Shown here: piece by piece, positions 1 to 10,960 of the stretch | How the letters are laid out: every line of letters starts with the position of its first letter | Position numbering within the stretch: the first letter of the stretch is position 1 | Assembly (NCBI RefSeq): GCF_029227915.1 | Contig: NC_079875.1 | Location: forward strand, 1-64,000 | Source: Hydractinia symbiolongicarpus | Lineage: Eukaryota > Cnidaria > Hydrozoa > Anthoathecata > Hydractiniidae | DNA length: 64,000 nt | Direction: 5' to 3' | Program-made: the position numbers and the translations under genes | The notes under the pieces: generated by a model | The model's database searches: none | What the model was told of the DNA's origin: nothing | The model's input: the letters and a program-made list of their open reading frames with translations, nothing else

Positions 1-484
1 CATCAAAAATGAAAACATTTTTGAAAACTACAAGTCTCATGCGTTTTAGTGGTGAAAAAATAGTTTAAAAAATCGTTCGGGAAATGAGTTTACTCCCTGG
101 GTACTTTCTTTGTATACTTTTGACTATACGGGCCGAGTCTGGGATTTACGGAAAATCGCGGATTTTCGTTTGCCGGCGATTAAACTTCTTTTATTCAGCG
201 TCCCATCAAATATGAAAATATTTTTGAAAACTACAAGTCTCATGCGATGAGTGGTAAAAAAATAATATAAAAAATCGTTCGGGAAATGAGTTTACTCCCT
301 GGGTACTTTCTTTGTATACTTTTGACTATACGGGCCAAGCCGGGATTTACGGGAAATCGAGGGTTTTCGTTTGCCGGCGATTAAACTTCTTTTATTCAGC
401 GTCTCATCAAAAATGAAAACATTTTTAAAAACTACAAGTCTTATGCGTTTTAGTGCTGAAAAAATCATTTAAAAAATCGTTTGG

Positions 485-686
485 GAAATGAGTTTACTCC
501 CTGGGTACTTTCTTTGTATACTTTTGACTATACGGGCCGAGTCCAGGATTTACGGGAAATCGCAGGTTTTGGTTTGCCGGCGATTAAACTTCTTTTATTC
601 AGCGTCTCATCAAAAATGAAAACATTTTTGAAAACTACAAGTCTCATGCGTTTAGTGGTAAAAAAATAATATAAAAAATCGTTCGG
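485..686 (+). repeat. Example forward monomer (202 bp)
   Basis: Taken from one GAAATGAG to the base before the next, this is a typical domain 1 unit. In order it has the GAGTTTACTCCCTGGGTAC box, GTATAC, a GATTT...AAATC short inverted repeat around ACGGG, the GCCGGC palindrome, the dyad TCAAAAATG-AAAA-CATTTTTGA, then an A/T-rich tract before the next monomer. The octamer CGGGAAAT appears twice in the typical monomer, about 70 bp apart; here the first copy has changed to TGGGAAAT. Monomer start is arbitrary, as for any tandem repeat. Confidence 0.9.
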
Positions 687-1235
687 GAAATGAGTTTACT
701 CCCTTGGTACCTTCTTTGCATACTTTTGACTATACGGGCCAAGCCCAGGATTTACGGGAAATCGCGGGTTTTCGTTTGCCGGCGATTAAACTTCTTTTAT
801 TCAGCGTCTCATCAAAAATGAAAACATTTTTAAAAACTACAAGTCTTATGCGTTTTAGTGGTGAAAAAATAATTTAAAAAGTCGTTCTGGAAATGAGTTT
901 ACTCCCTGGGTACTTTCTTTGTATACTTTTGACTATACAGGCCGAGTCCGAGATTTAGGGAAATCGCAGGTTTTCGTTTGCCGGCGATTAAACTGCTTTT
1001 ATTCAGCGTCTCATCAAAAATGAAAACATTTTTGAAAACTACTAGTCTCATGCGTTTTTGTGGTGAAAAACTAATTTAAAAAATCGTTCGGGAAATGAGT
1101 TTACTCCCTGGGTACTTTCTTTGTATACTTTTGACTATACGGGCCGTGTCCAGGATTTACGGGAAATCGCAGGTTTTCGTTTGCCGGCGATTAAACTTCT
1201 TTTATTCAGCGTCTCATCAAAAATGAAAACATTTT

Positions 1236-1275
1236 TGAAAAAATAATTTGTGAAAAAATAATTTAAAAATTTGTT
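1236..1275 (+). repeat. Internally rearranged monomer (net 16-bp deletion)
   Basis: Where the sister copy near 3856-3903 has 26 bases between TTTTTGAAA and TGAAAAAATA, this monomer has only the ten bases AAATAATTTG. The result is a local direct repeat of GAAAAAATAATTT. The change removes the usual ACTACAAGTCTCATGCG segment. Slippage or template switching between A-rich tracts is the simplest explanation. Confidence 0.8.
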
Positions 1276-4200
1276 CGGGAAATGAGTTTCCTCACTGGGT
1301 ACTTTCCTTGTATACTTTTGACTATACGGGCCAAGCCCGGGATTTACGGGAAATCGCGGGTTTTCGTTTGCCGGCGAATAAACTTCTTTTATTCAGCGTC
1401 TCATCGAAAATGAAAACATTTTTAAAAACTAAAAGTCTTATGCGTTTTAGTGGTGAAAAAATAATTTAAAAAATCGTTCTGGAAATGAGTTTACTCCCTG
1501 GGTACTTTCTTTGTATACCTTTGACTATACGGGCCGAGTCCGGAATTTACGGGAAATCACAGGTTTTCGTTTGCCGGCAATTAAACTGCTTTTATTCAGC
1601 GTCTCATCAAAAATGAAAACATTCTTGAAAACTACAAGTCTCATGCGTTTTAGTGGTGAAATAATAATTTAAAAAATCGTTTGGGAAATGAGATTACTCC
1701 CTGGGTACTTTCTTTGTATACTTTTGACTATACGGGCCGAGTCCAGGATTTACGGGAAATCGCAGGTTTTCGTTTGCCGGCGATTAAACTTCTTTTATTC
1801 AGCTTCTCATCAAAAATGAAAACATTTTTAAAAACTACAAGTCTCATGCGTTTTAGTGGTGAAAAAGTAATTTAAAAAATCGTTCGGGAAATGAGTTTAC
1901 TCCCTGGGTACTTTCTTTGTATACTTTTGACTATACGGGCCAAGCCCGGGATTTACGGGAAATCGCGGGTTTTCGTTTGCCGGCGATTAAACATCTTTTA
2001 TTCAGCGTCTCATCAAAAATGAAAACATTTTTGAAAACTACAAGTCTCATACGTTTTAGTGGTGAAAAAATAATTTAAAAATTTGTTCGGGAAATGAGTT
2101 TCCTCACTGGGTACTTTCTTTGTATACTTTTGACTATACGGGCCAAGCCCGGGATTTACGGGAAATCGCGGGTTTTCGTTTGCCGGCAATTAAACTGCTT
2201 TTATTCAGCGTCTCATCAAAAATGAAAACATTCTTGAAAACTACAACTCTCATGCGTTTTAGTGGTGAAAAACTAATTTAAAAAATCGTTCGGGAAATGA
2301 GTTTACTCCCTGGGTACTTTCTTTGTATACTTTTGACTATACGGGCCGAGTCCAGGATTTACGGGAAATCGCAGGTTTTGGTTTGCCGGCGATTAAACTT
2401 CTTTTATTCAGCGTCTCATCAAAAATGAAAACATTTTTGAAAACTACAAGTCTCATGCGTTTAGTGGTAAAAATATAATATAAAAAATCGTTCGGGAAAT
2501 GAGTTTACTCCCTGGGTACCTTATTTGTATACTTTTGACTATACGGGCCAAGCCCGGGATTTACGGGAAATCGTGGGTTTTCGTTTGCCGGCGATTAAAC
2601 TTCTTTTATTCAGCGTCTCATCAAAAATGAAAACATTTTTAAAAACTACAAGTCTTATGCGTTTTAGTGGTGAAAAAATAATTTAAAAAGTCGTTCTGGA
2701 AATGAGTTTACTCCCTGGGTACTTTCTTTGTATACTTTTGACTATACGGGCCGAGTCCGGGATTTACGGGAAATCGCGGGTTTTCGTTTGCCGGCGATTA
2801 AACTACTTTTATTCAGCGTCTCATCAAAAATGAAAACATTTTTAAAAACTACAAGTCTTATGCGTTTTAGTGGTGAAAAAATAATTTAAAAAGTCGTTCT
2901 GGAAATGAGTTTACTTCCTGGGTACTTTCTTTGTATACTTTTGACTATACGGGCCGAGTCCGGGATTTACGGGAAATCGCGGGTTTTCGTTTGTTGGCGA
3001 TTAAACTGCTTTTATTCAGCGTCTCATCAAAAATGAAAACATTCTTGAAAACTACAAGTCTCATGCGTTTTAGTGGTGAAATAATAATTTAAAAAATCGT
3101 TTGGGAAATGAGTTTACTCCCTGGGTACTTTTTTTGTATACTTTTGACTATACGGGCCGAGTCCAGGATTTACGGGAAATCGCAGGTTTTCGTTTGCCGG
3201 CGATTAAACTTCTTTTATTCAGCGTCTCATCAAAAATGAAAACATTTTTGAAAACTACATGTCTCATGCGTTTAGTGGTAAAAAAATAATATAAAAAATC
3301 GTTCGGGAAATGAGTTTACTCCCTGGGTACCTTATTTGTATACTTTTGACTATACGGGCCGAGCCCGGGATTTACGGGAAATCGCGGGTTTTCGTTTGCC
3401 GGCGATTAAACTTCTTTTATTCAGCGTCTCATCAAAAATGAAAACATTTTTAAAAACTACAAGTCTTATGCGTTTTAGTGGTGAAAAAATAATTTAAAAA
3501 ATCGTTCTGGAAATGAGTTTACTCCCTGGGTACTTTCTTTGTATACTTTTGACTATACGGGCCGAGTCCGGGATTTAGGGAAATCGCAGGTTTTCGTGTG
3601 CCGGCGATTAAACTGCTTTTATTCAGCGTCTCATCAAAAATGAAAACATTTTTGAAAACTACTAGTCTCATGCGTTTTTGTGGTGAAAAACTAATTTAAA
3701 AAATCGTTCGGGAAATGAGTTTACTCCCTGGGTACTTTCTTTGTATACTTTTGACTATACGGGCCGTGTCCAGGATTTACGGGAAATCGCAGGTTTTCGT
3801 TTGCCGGCGATTAAACTTCTTTTATTCAGCGTCTCATCAAAAATGAAAACATTTTTGAAAACTACAGGTCTCATACGTTTTAGTGGTGAAAAAATAATTT
3901 AAAAATTTGTTCAGGAAATGAGTTTCCTCACTGGGTACTTTCTTTGTATACTTTTGACTATACGGGCCAAGCCCGGGATTTACGGGAAATTGCGGGTATT
4001 CGTTTGCCGGCGATTAAACTTCTTTTATTCAGCGTCTCATCGAAAATGAAAACATTTTTAAAAACTACAAGTCTTATGCGTTTTAGTGGTGAAAAAATAA
4101 TTTAAAAAATCGTTCTGGAAATGAGTTTACTCCCTGGGTACTTTCTTTGTATACCTTTGACTATACGGGCCGAGTCCGGGATTTACGGGAAATCACAGGT

Positions 4201-5749
4201 TTTCGTTTGCCGGCAATTAAACTGCTTTTATTCAGCGTCTCATCAAAAATGAAAACATTCTTGAAAACTACAAGTCTCATGCGTTTTAGTGGTGAAATAA
4301 TAATTTAAAAAATCGTTTGGGAAATGAGTCTACTCCCTGGGTACTTTCTTTGTATACTTTTGACTATACGGGCCGAGTCCAGGATTTACGGGAAATCGCA
4401 GGTTTTCGTTTGCCGGCGATTAAACTTCTTTTATTCAGCTTCTCATTAAAAATAAAAACATTTTTAAAAACTACAAGTCTCATGCGTTTTAGTGGTGAAA
4501 AAGTAATTTAAAAAATCGTTCGGGAAATGAGTTTACTCCCTGGGTACTTTCTTTGTATACTTTTGACTATACGGGCCAAGCCCGGGATTTACGGGAAATC
4601 GCGGGTTTTCGTTTGCCGGCGATTAAACTTCTTTTATTCAGCGTCTCATTAAAAATGAAAACATTTTTGAAAACTACAAGTCTCATACGTTTTAGTGGTG
4701 AAAAAATAATTTAAAAATTTGTTCGGGAAATGAGTTTCCTCACTGGGTACTTTCTTTGTATACTTTTGACTATACGGGCCAAGCCCGGGATTTACGGGAA
4801 ATCGCGGGTTTTCGTTTGCCGGCAATTAAACTGCTTTTATTCAGCGTCTCATCAAAAATGAAAACATTCTTGAAAACTACAAGTCTCATGCGTTTTAGTG
4901 GTGAAATAATAATTTAAAAAATCGTTTGGGAAATGAGTTTACTCCCTGGGTACTTTCTTTGTATACTTTTGACTATACGGGCCGAGTCCAGGATTTACGG
5001 GAAATCGCGGGTTTTCGTTTGCCGGCGATTAAACTTCTTTTATTCAGCTTCTCATCAAAAATGAAAACATTTTTAAAAACTACAAGTCTCATGCGTTTTA
5101 GTGGTGAAAAAGTAATTTAAAAAATCGTTCGGGAAATGAGTTTACTCCCTGGGTACTTTCTTTGTATACTTTTGACTATACGGGCCAAGCCCGGGATTTA
5201 CGGGAAATTGCGGGTTTTCGTTTGCCGGCGATTAAACTTCTTTTATTCAGCGTCTCATCAAAAATCAAAACATTTTTAAAAACTACAAGTCTCATGCGTT
5301 TTAGTGGTGAAAAAATAATTTAAAAAATCGTTCGGGAAATGAGTTTACTCCCTGGGTACTTTCTTTGTATACTTTTGACTATACGGGCCAAGCCGGAATT
5401 TACGGGAAATCGCGGGTTTTCGTTTGCCGGCGATTAAACTTCTTTTATTCAGCGTCTCATCAAAAATGAAAACTTTTTTAAAAACTACAAGTCTTATGCG
5501 TTTTAGTGGTGAAAAAATAATTTAAAAAATCGATCTGGAAATGAGTTTACTCACACGGTACTTTCTTTGTATACATTCGACTATACGGGCCAAGCCCGGG
5601 ATTTACGGGAAATCGCGGGTTTTCGTTTTCCGGCGATTAAACTGCTTTTATTCAGCGTCTCATCAAAAATGAAAACATTTTTGAAAACTACAAGTCTCAT
5701 GCGTTTTAGTGGTGAAAAACTAATTTAAAAAATCGTTCGGGAAATGAGT

Positions 5750-6077
5750 TTACTCCCTGGGTACTTTCTTTGTATACTTTTGACTATACGGGCCAAGCCG
5801 GGATTTACGGCAAATCGCGGGTTTTCCTTTGCCGGCGATTAAACTTCTTTTATTCAGCGTCTCATCAAAAATGAAAACATTTTTAAAAACTACAAGTCTT
5901 ATGCGTTTTGGTGCTGAAAAAATCATTGAAAAAATCGTTCTGGAAATGAGTTTACTCACAGGGTACTTTCTTTGTATACATTCGACTATACGTGCCAAGC
6001 CCGGGATTTACGGGAAATCGCGGGTTTTCGTTTGCCGGCGATTAAACTTCTCTTATTCAGCGTCTCATCAAAAATGA
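5750..6077 (+). repeat. Variant monomer pair shared with domain 2 in inverted orientation
   Basis: These monomers carry the AGTGCTGAAAAAATCATTG form and the CATTCGACTATACGTGCC form. The reverse complements of both occur together at about 11623-11950, 13243-13570, 15676-16003 and 18920-19247. The shared rare variants tie domain 1 to domain 2 rather than to domains 3 or 4. The pair is open in both directions for about 82 codons, but so are its copies, and the readings are antisense to each other, so I do not call it coding. Confidence 0.75.
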
Positions 6078-7149
6078 AAACATTTTTAAAAACTACAAGT
6101 CTTATGCGTTTTAGTGCTGAAAAAATAAATTAAAAAATCGTTCTGGGAATGAGTTTACTCACAGGGTACTTTCTTTGTATACATTCGACTATACGTGCCA
6201 AGCCCGAGATTTACGGGAAATCGCGGATTTTCGTTTGCCGGCGATTAAACTGGTTTTATTCAGCGTCTCATCAAAAATGAAAACATTTTTGAAAACTACA
6301 AGTCTCATGCGTTTTAGTGGTGAAAAAGTAATTTAAAAAATCGTTCGGGAAATGAGTTTACTCCCTGGGTATTTTCTCTGTATACTTTTGACTATACGGG
6401 CCAAGCCCGGGATTTACGGGAAATCGCGGGTTTTCGTTTGCCGGCGATTAAACTTCTTTTATTCAGCATCTCATCGAAAATGAAAACATTTTTAAAAACT
6501 ACAAGTCTTATGCGTTTTAGTGGTGAAAAAATAATTTAAAAAATCGTTCTGGAAATGAGTTTACTCCCTGGGTACTTTCTTTGTATACCTTTGACTATAC
6601 GGGCCGAGTCCGGGATTTACGGGAAATCACAGGTTTTCGTTTGCCGGCAATTAAACTGCTTTTATTCAGCGTCTCATCAAAAATGAAAACATTCTTGAAA
6701 ACTAAAAGTCTCATGCGTTTTAGTGGTGAAATAATAATTTAAAAAATCGTTTGGGAAATGAGTTTACTCCCTGGGTACTTTCTTTGTATACTTTTGACTA
6801 TACGGGCCGAGTCCAGGATTTACGGGAAATCGCGGGTTTTCGTTTGCCGGCGATTAAACTGCTTTTATTCAGCGTCTCATCAAAAATGAAAACATTCTTG
6901 AAAACTACAAGTCTCATGCGTTTTAGTGGTGAAATAATAATTTAAAAAATCGTTTGGGAAATGAGTTTACTCCCTGGGTAATTTCTTTGTGTACTTTTGA
7001 CTATACGGGCCGAGTCCAGGATTTACGGGAAATCGCAGGTTTTCGTTTGCCGGCGATTAAACTTCTTTTATTCAGCGTCTCATCAAAAATGAAAACATTT
7101 TTAAAAACTACAAGTCTCATACGTTTTAGTGGTGAAAAAATAATTTAAA

Positions 7150-8509
7150 AATTTGTTCGGGAAATGAGGTTCCTCACTGGGTACTTTTTTTGTATACTTT
7201 TGACTGTACAGGCCAAGCCTAGGATTTACGGGAAATCGCGGGTTTTCGTTTGCCGGCGATTAAACCACTTTCATTAAGCGTCTCATCAAAAATGAAAACA
7301 TTTTTAAAAACTACAATTCTTATGCGTTTTAGTGCTGAAAATATAATTCAAAAAATCGTTCTGGAAATGAGTTTACTCCCTGGGTACTTTCTTTGTATAC
7401 ATTCGACTATACGTGCCAAGCCCGAGATTTACGGGAAATCGCGGGTTTTCGTTTGCCGGCGATTAAACTGCTTTTATTCAGCGTCTCATCAAAAATGAAA
7501 ACATTCTTGAAAACTACAAGTCTCATGCGTTTTAGTGGTGAAATAATAATTTAAAAAATCGTTTGGGAAATGAGTTTACTCCCTGGGTAAGTTCTTTGTG
7601 TACTTTTGACTATACGGGCCGAGTCCAGGATTTACGGGAAATCGCAGGTTTTCCTTTGCCGGCCATTAAACTTTTTTTATTCAGCGTCTCATCAAAAATG
7701 AAAACATTTTTGAAAACTACAAGTCTCATACGTTTTAGTGGTGAAAAAATAATTTAAAAATTTGTTCGGGAAATGAGTTTCCTCCCTGGGTACTTTCTTT
7801 GTATACTTTTGACTACACGGGCCAAGCCCGGGATTTACGGGAAATCGCGGGTTTTCGATTGCCGGCGATTAAACTTCTTTTATTCAGCGTCTCATCAAAA
7901 ATGAAAACATTTTTAAAAACTACAAGTCTCATATGTTTTAGTGGTGAAAAAATAATTTAAAAAATCGTTCGGGAAATGAGTTTACTCCCTGGGTACTTTC
8001 TTTGTATACTTTTGACTATACGGGCCAAACCCGGGATTTACGGGAAATCGCGGGTTTTCGTTTGCCGGCGATTAAACTTCTTTTATTCAGCGTCTCATCA
8101 AAAATGAAAACATTTTTAAAAACTACAAGTCTCATGCGTTTTAGTGGTGAAAAAATAATTTTAAAAATCGTTCGGGAAATGAGTTTACTCCCTGGGTACT
8201 TTCTTTGTATACTTTTGACTATACGGGCCAAGCCAGGATTTACGGGAAATCGCGGGTTTTCGTTTGCCGGCGATTAAACCTCTTTCATTAAGCGTCTCAT
8301 CAAAAATGAAAACATTTTTGAAAACTACAAGTCTCATGCGTTTTAGTGGTGAAAAAAAAATTTAAAAAATCGTTCGGGAAATGAGCTTACTCCCTGGGTA
8401 CTTTCTTTGTATACATTCGACTATACGGGCCAAGCCCAGGATTTACGGGAAAACGCAGGATTTCGTTTGCCGGCGATTAAACCTCTTTCATTAAGCGTCT
8501 CATCAAAAA
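7150..8509 (+). repeat. Left arm of inverted duplication
   Basis: This segment is the reverse complement of about 9601-10960, with mirrored positions summing to about 18109. Diagnostic shared variants, read on the other strand, are: GTAAGCTCATTTCCCG, a nine-T run before CACCACTAAAAC, two successive CTTAATGAAAGAGG monomers, CCCAAACGAT, and the CTCGGGCTTGGCACG plus CAGCACTAAAACGC pair. The last ~200 bp before the flip differ from the right arm at only about two positions that I could see; divergence grows toward 7150. Past there the mirror register breaks by about two monomers. Confidence 0.8.
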
Positions 8510-8520
8510 CTCATTTCCAG
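8501..8520. other. Orientation switch point inside the array
   Basis: The sequence CATCAAAAA is the end of a forward dyad half and should continue TGAAAAC. Instead it runs straight into CTCATTTCCAG, which belongs to the opposite-strand monomer, where it is normally preceded by GTAAA. The three A at 8507-8509 fit both partners, so this is a microhomology join with no inserted bases. Everything left is forward and everything right is reverse. No other flip was seen in the window. Confidence 0.93.
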
Positions 8521-9600
8521 AACGATTTTTTAAATTATTTTTTCACCACTAAAACGCATAAGACTTGTAGTTTTTAAAAATGTTTTCATTTTTGATGAGA
8601 CGCTGAATAAAAGAAGTTTAATCGCCGGCAAACGAAAACCCGCGATTTGCCGTAAATCCCGGGCTTGGCCCGTATAGTCAAAAGTATACAAGGAAAGTAC
8701 CCAGGGAGTAAACTCATTTCCCGAACGATTTTTTATATTATTTTTTTACCACTAAACGCATGAGACTTGTAGTTTTCAAAAATATTTTCATATTTGATGG
8801 GACGCTGAATAAAAGAAGTTTAATCGCCGGCAAACGAAAATCCGCGATTTCCCGTAAATCCCGGACTCGGCCCGAATAGTCAAAAGTATACGAAGAAAGT
8901 ACCCAGGGAGTAAACTCATTTCCCGAACGATTTTTTAAACTATTTTTTCAGCACTAAAACGCATGGGACTTGTAGTTTTCAAAAATGTTTTCATTTTTGA
9001 TGAGACGCTGAATAAAAGCAGTTTAATCGCCGGCAAACGAAAACCTGCGATTTCCATAAATCCCGGACTCGGCCCGTATAGTCAAAAGTATACAAAGAAA
9101 GTACCCAGGGAGTAAACTCATTTCCAGAACGATTTTTTAAATTATTTTTTCACCACTAAAACGCATAAGACTTGTAGTTTTCAAAAATGTTTTCATTTTT
9201 GATGAGACGCTGAATAAAAGCAGTTTAATCGCCGGCAAACGAAAACCTGCGATTTCCATAAATCCCGGACTCGGCCCGTATAGTCAAAAGTATACAAAGA
9301 AAGTACCCAGGGAATAAACTCATTTCCAGAACGATTTTTTAAATTATTTTTTCACCACTAAAACGCATAAGACTTGTAGTTTTTGAAAATGTTTTCCTTT
9401 TTGATGAGACGCTGAATAAAAGAAGTTTAATCGCCAGCAAACGAAAACCCGCGATTTCCCGTAAATCCCGGACTCGGCCCGTATAGTCAAAAGTATACAA
9501 AGAAAGTACCCAGGGAGTAAATTCATTTCCCGAACGATTTTTTGAATTAGTTTTTCACCACTAAAACGCATGAGACTTGTAGTTCTGAAAAATGTTTTCA
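8510..9600 (-). repeat. Spacer between the inverted arms (~5.4 monomers)
   Basis: About 1.09 kb of reverse-orientation satellite separates the flip from the right arm. It includes a TATTTGATGGGACGCTG variant monomer (8790-8810) that also appears near 14255, 16895 and 19730, and in forward form near 205. A frame on the - strand across 9344-9703, which runs into the right arm, is the longest open reading in the window (119 codons); it spans nearly two monomers and is a chance opening, not a gene. Confidence 0.8.
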
Positions 9601-10960
9601 TTTTTGATGAGACGCTTAATGAAAGAGGTTTAATCGCCGGCAAACGAAATCCCGCGTTTTCCCGTAAATCCGGGGCTTGGCCCGTATAGTCGAATGTATA
9701 CAAAGAAAGTACCCAGGGAGTAAGCTCATTTCCCGAACGATTTTTTAAATTTTTTTTTCACCACTAAAACGCATGAGACTTGTAGTTTTCAAAATGTTTT
9801 CATTTTTGATGAGACGCTTAATGAAAGAGGTTTAATCGCCGGAAAACGAAAACCCGCGATTTCCCGTAAATCCCGGGCTCTGCCCGTATAGTCAAATGTA
9901 TACAAAGAAAGTACCCTGTGAGTAACCTCATTTTCAGATCGATTTTTTAAATTATTTTTTCACCACTAAAACGCATAAGACTCGTAGTTTTTAAAAAAGT
10001 TTTCATTTTTGATGAGACGCTGAATAAAAGAAGTTTAATCGCCGGCAAACGAAAACCTGTGATTTCCCGTAAATCCCGGCTTGGCCCGTATAGTCAAAAG
10101 TATACAAAGAAAGTACCCAGGGAGTAAACTCATTTCCCGAACGATTTTTTAAATTATTTTTTCACCACTAAAACGCATGAGACTTGTAGTTTTTAAAAAT
10201 GTTTTCATTTTTGATGAGACGCTGAATAAAAGAAGTTTAATCGCCGGCAAACGAAAACCGCGATTTCCCGTAAATCCCGGGCTTGGCCCGTATAGTCAAA
10301 AGTATACAAAGAAAGTACCCAGGGAGTAAACTCATTTCCCGAACGATTTCTTAAATTACTTTTTCACCACTAAAACGCATGAGACTTGTAGTTTTTAAAA
10401 ATGTTTTCATTTTTGATGAGACGCTGAATAAAAGAAGTTTAATCGCCGGCAAACGAAAACCTGCGATTTCCCGTAAATCCTGGACTCGGCCCGTATAGTC
10501 AAAAGTATACAAAGAAAGTACCCAAGGAGTAAACTCATTTCCCAAACGATTTTTTAAATTATTATTTCACCACTAAAACGCATGAGACTTGTAGTTTTCA
10601 AGAATGTTTTCATTTTTGATGAGACGCTGAATAAAAGCAGTTTAATTGCCGGCAAACGAAAACCCGCGATTTCCCGTAAATCTCGGGCTTGGCACGTATA
10701 GTCGAATGTATACAAAGAAAGTACCCTGTGAGTAAACTCATTTCCAGAACGATTTTTTAAATTATTTTTTCAGCACTAAAACGCATAAGACTTGTAGTTT
10801 TTAAAAATGTTTTCATTTTTGATGAGACGCTGAATAAAAGAAGTTTAATCGCCGGCAAACGAAAACCCGCGATTTCCCGTAAATCCCGGCTTAGCCCGTA
10901 TAGTCAAAAGTATACAAAGAAAGTACCCAGGGAGTAAACTCATTTCCCGAACGATTTTTT
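9601..10960 (-). repeat. Right arm of inverted duplication
   Basis: This is the mirror partner of 7150-8509. The reverse complement of 8300-8509 matches 9601-9810 with about two substitutions seen, including the rare GTAAGCTCATTT and GAAATCC forms. The 7563-7757 monomer corresponds to 10351-10545, and the 7400-7430 block (CATTCGACTATACGTGCC, then CCCGAGATTT) corresponds to 10680-10710. Small differences, including a lost A near 9790, show that the arms have diverged since duplication. Confidence 0.8.

Larger units (their letters stand above)
470..4886 (+). repeat. 13-monomer segmental duplication (~2.63 kb) in domain 1
   Basis: The stretch from about 470 to 2250 recurs from about 3090 to 4886. 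The offset is 2620 at the left end and 2636 from about 1280 onward. Shared private variants identify the pair: GCGTTTTTGTGGTG near 1052 and 3672, GGGCCGTGTCCAGG near 1142 and 3762, and CCTTTGACTATAC near 1518 and 4154. The 16-bp change in offset is explained by a net 16-bp deletion in the first copy near 1240. The copies diverge near 2250 and 4886. Endpoints are good to a few tens of bases. Confidence 0.8.
1..8509 (+). repeat. Domain 1: ~42 monomers in forward orientation
   Basis: Every monomer here reads GGGAAATGAGTTTACTCC, then GTATACTTTTGACTATAC, GCCGGCGATTAAAC and GCGTCTCATCAAAAATG in that order on the + strand. It is the only part of the window in this orientation. Marker variants include GTATACATTCGACTATAC, GTATACCTTTGACTATAC, AGTGCTGAAAA and a CATCAAATATG form near 205. 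The same variants, reverse-complemented, occur in domain 2, so both domains come from one sub-array. The left end lies beyond the window; the right end is the flip at 8509/8510. Confidence 0.96.

Noticed and set aside
5750-6077. Overlapping 82-codon frames on opposite strands, repeated at 11623-11950, 13243-13570, 15676-16003 and 18920-19247
   Set aside because: The repetition reflects copying of a monomer pair, not selection on a protein. Both strands are equally open, and the GCCGGC and dyad motifs account for much of the sequence.
8501-8520. Transposon insertion or attachment site at the flip
   Set aside because: There is no inserted sequence, terminal inverted repeat or target-site duplication; only a three-base overlap between opposed monomers.
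9344-9703. 119-codon open frame on the - strand, the longest in the window
   Set aside because: It reads through nearly two satellite monomers, made possible by local indels. Its translation is the same as that of other monomers and shows no domain. It is a chance opening.
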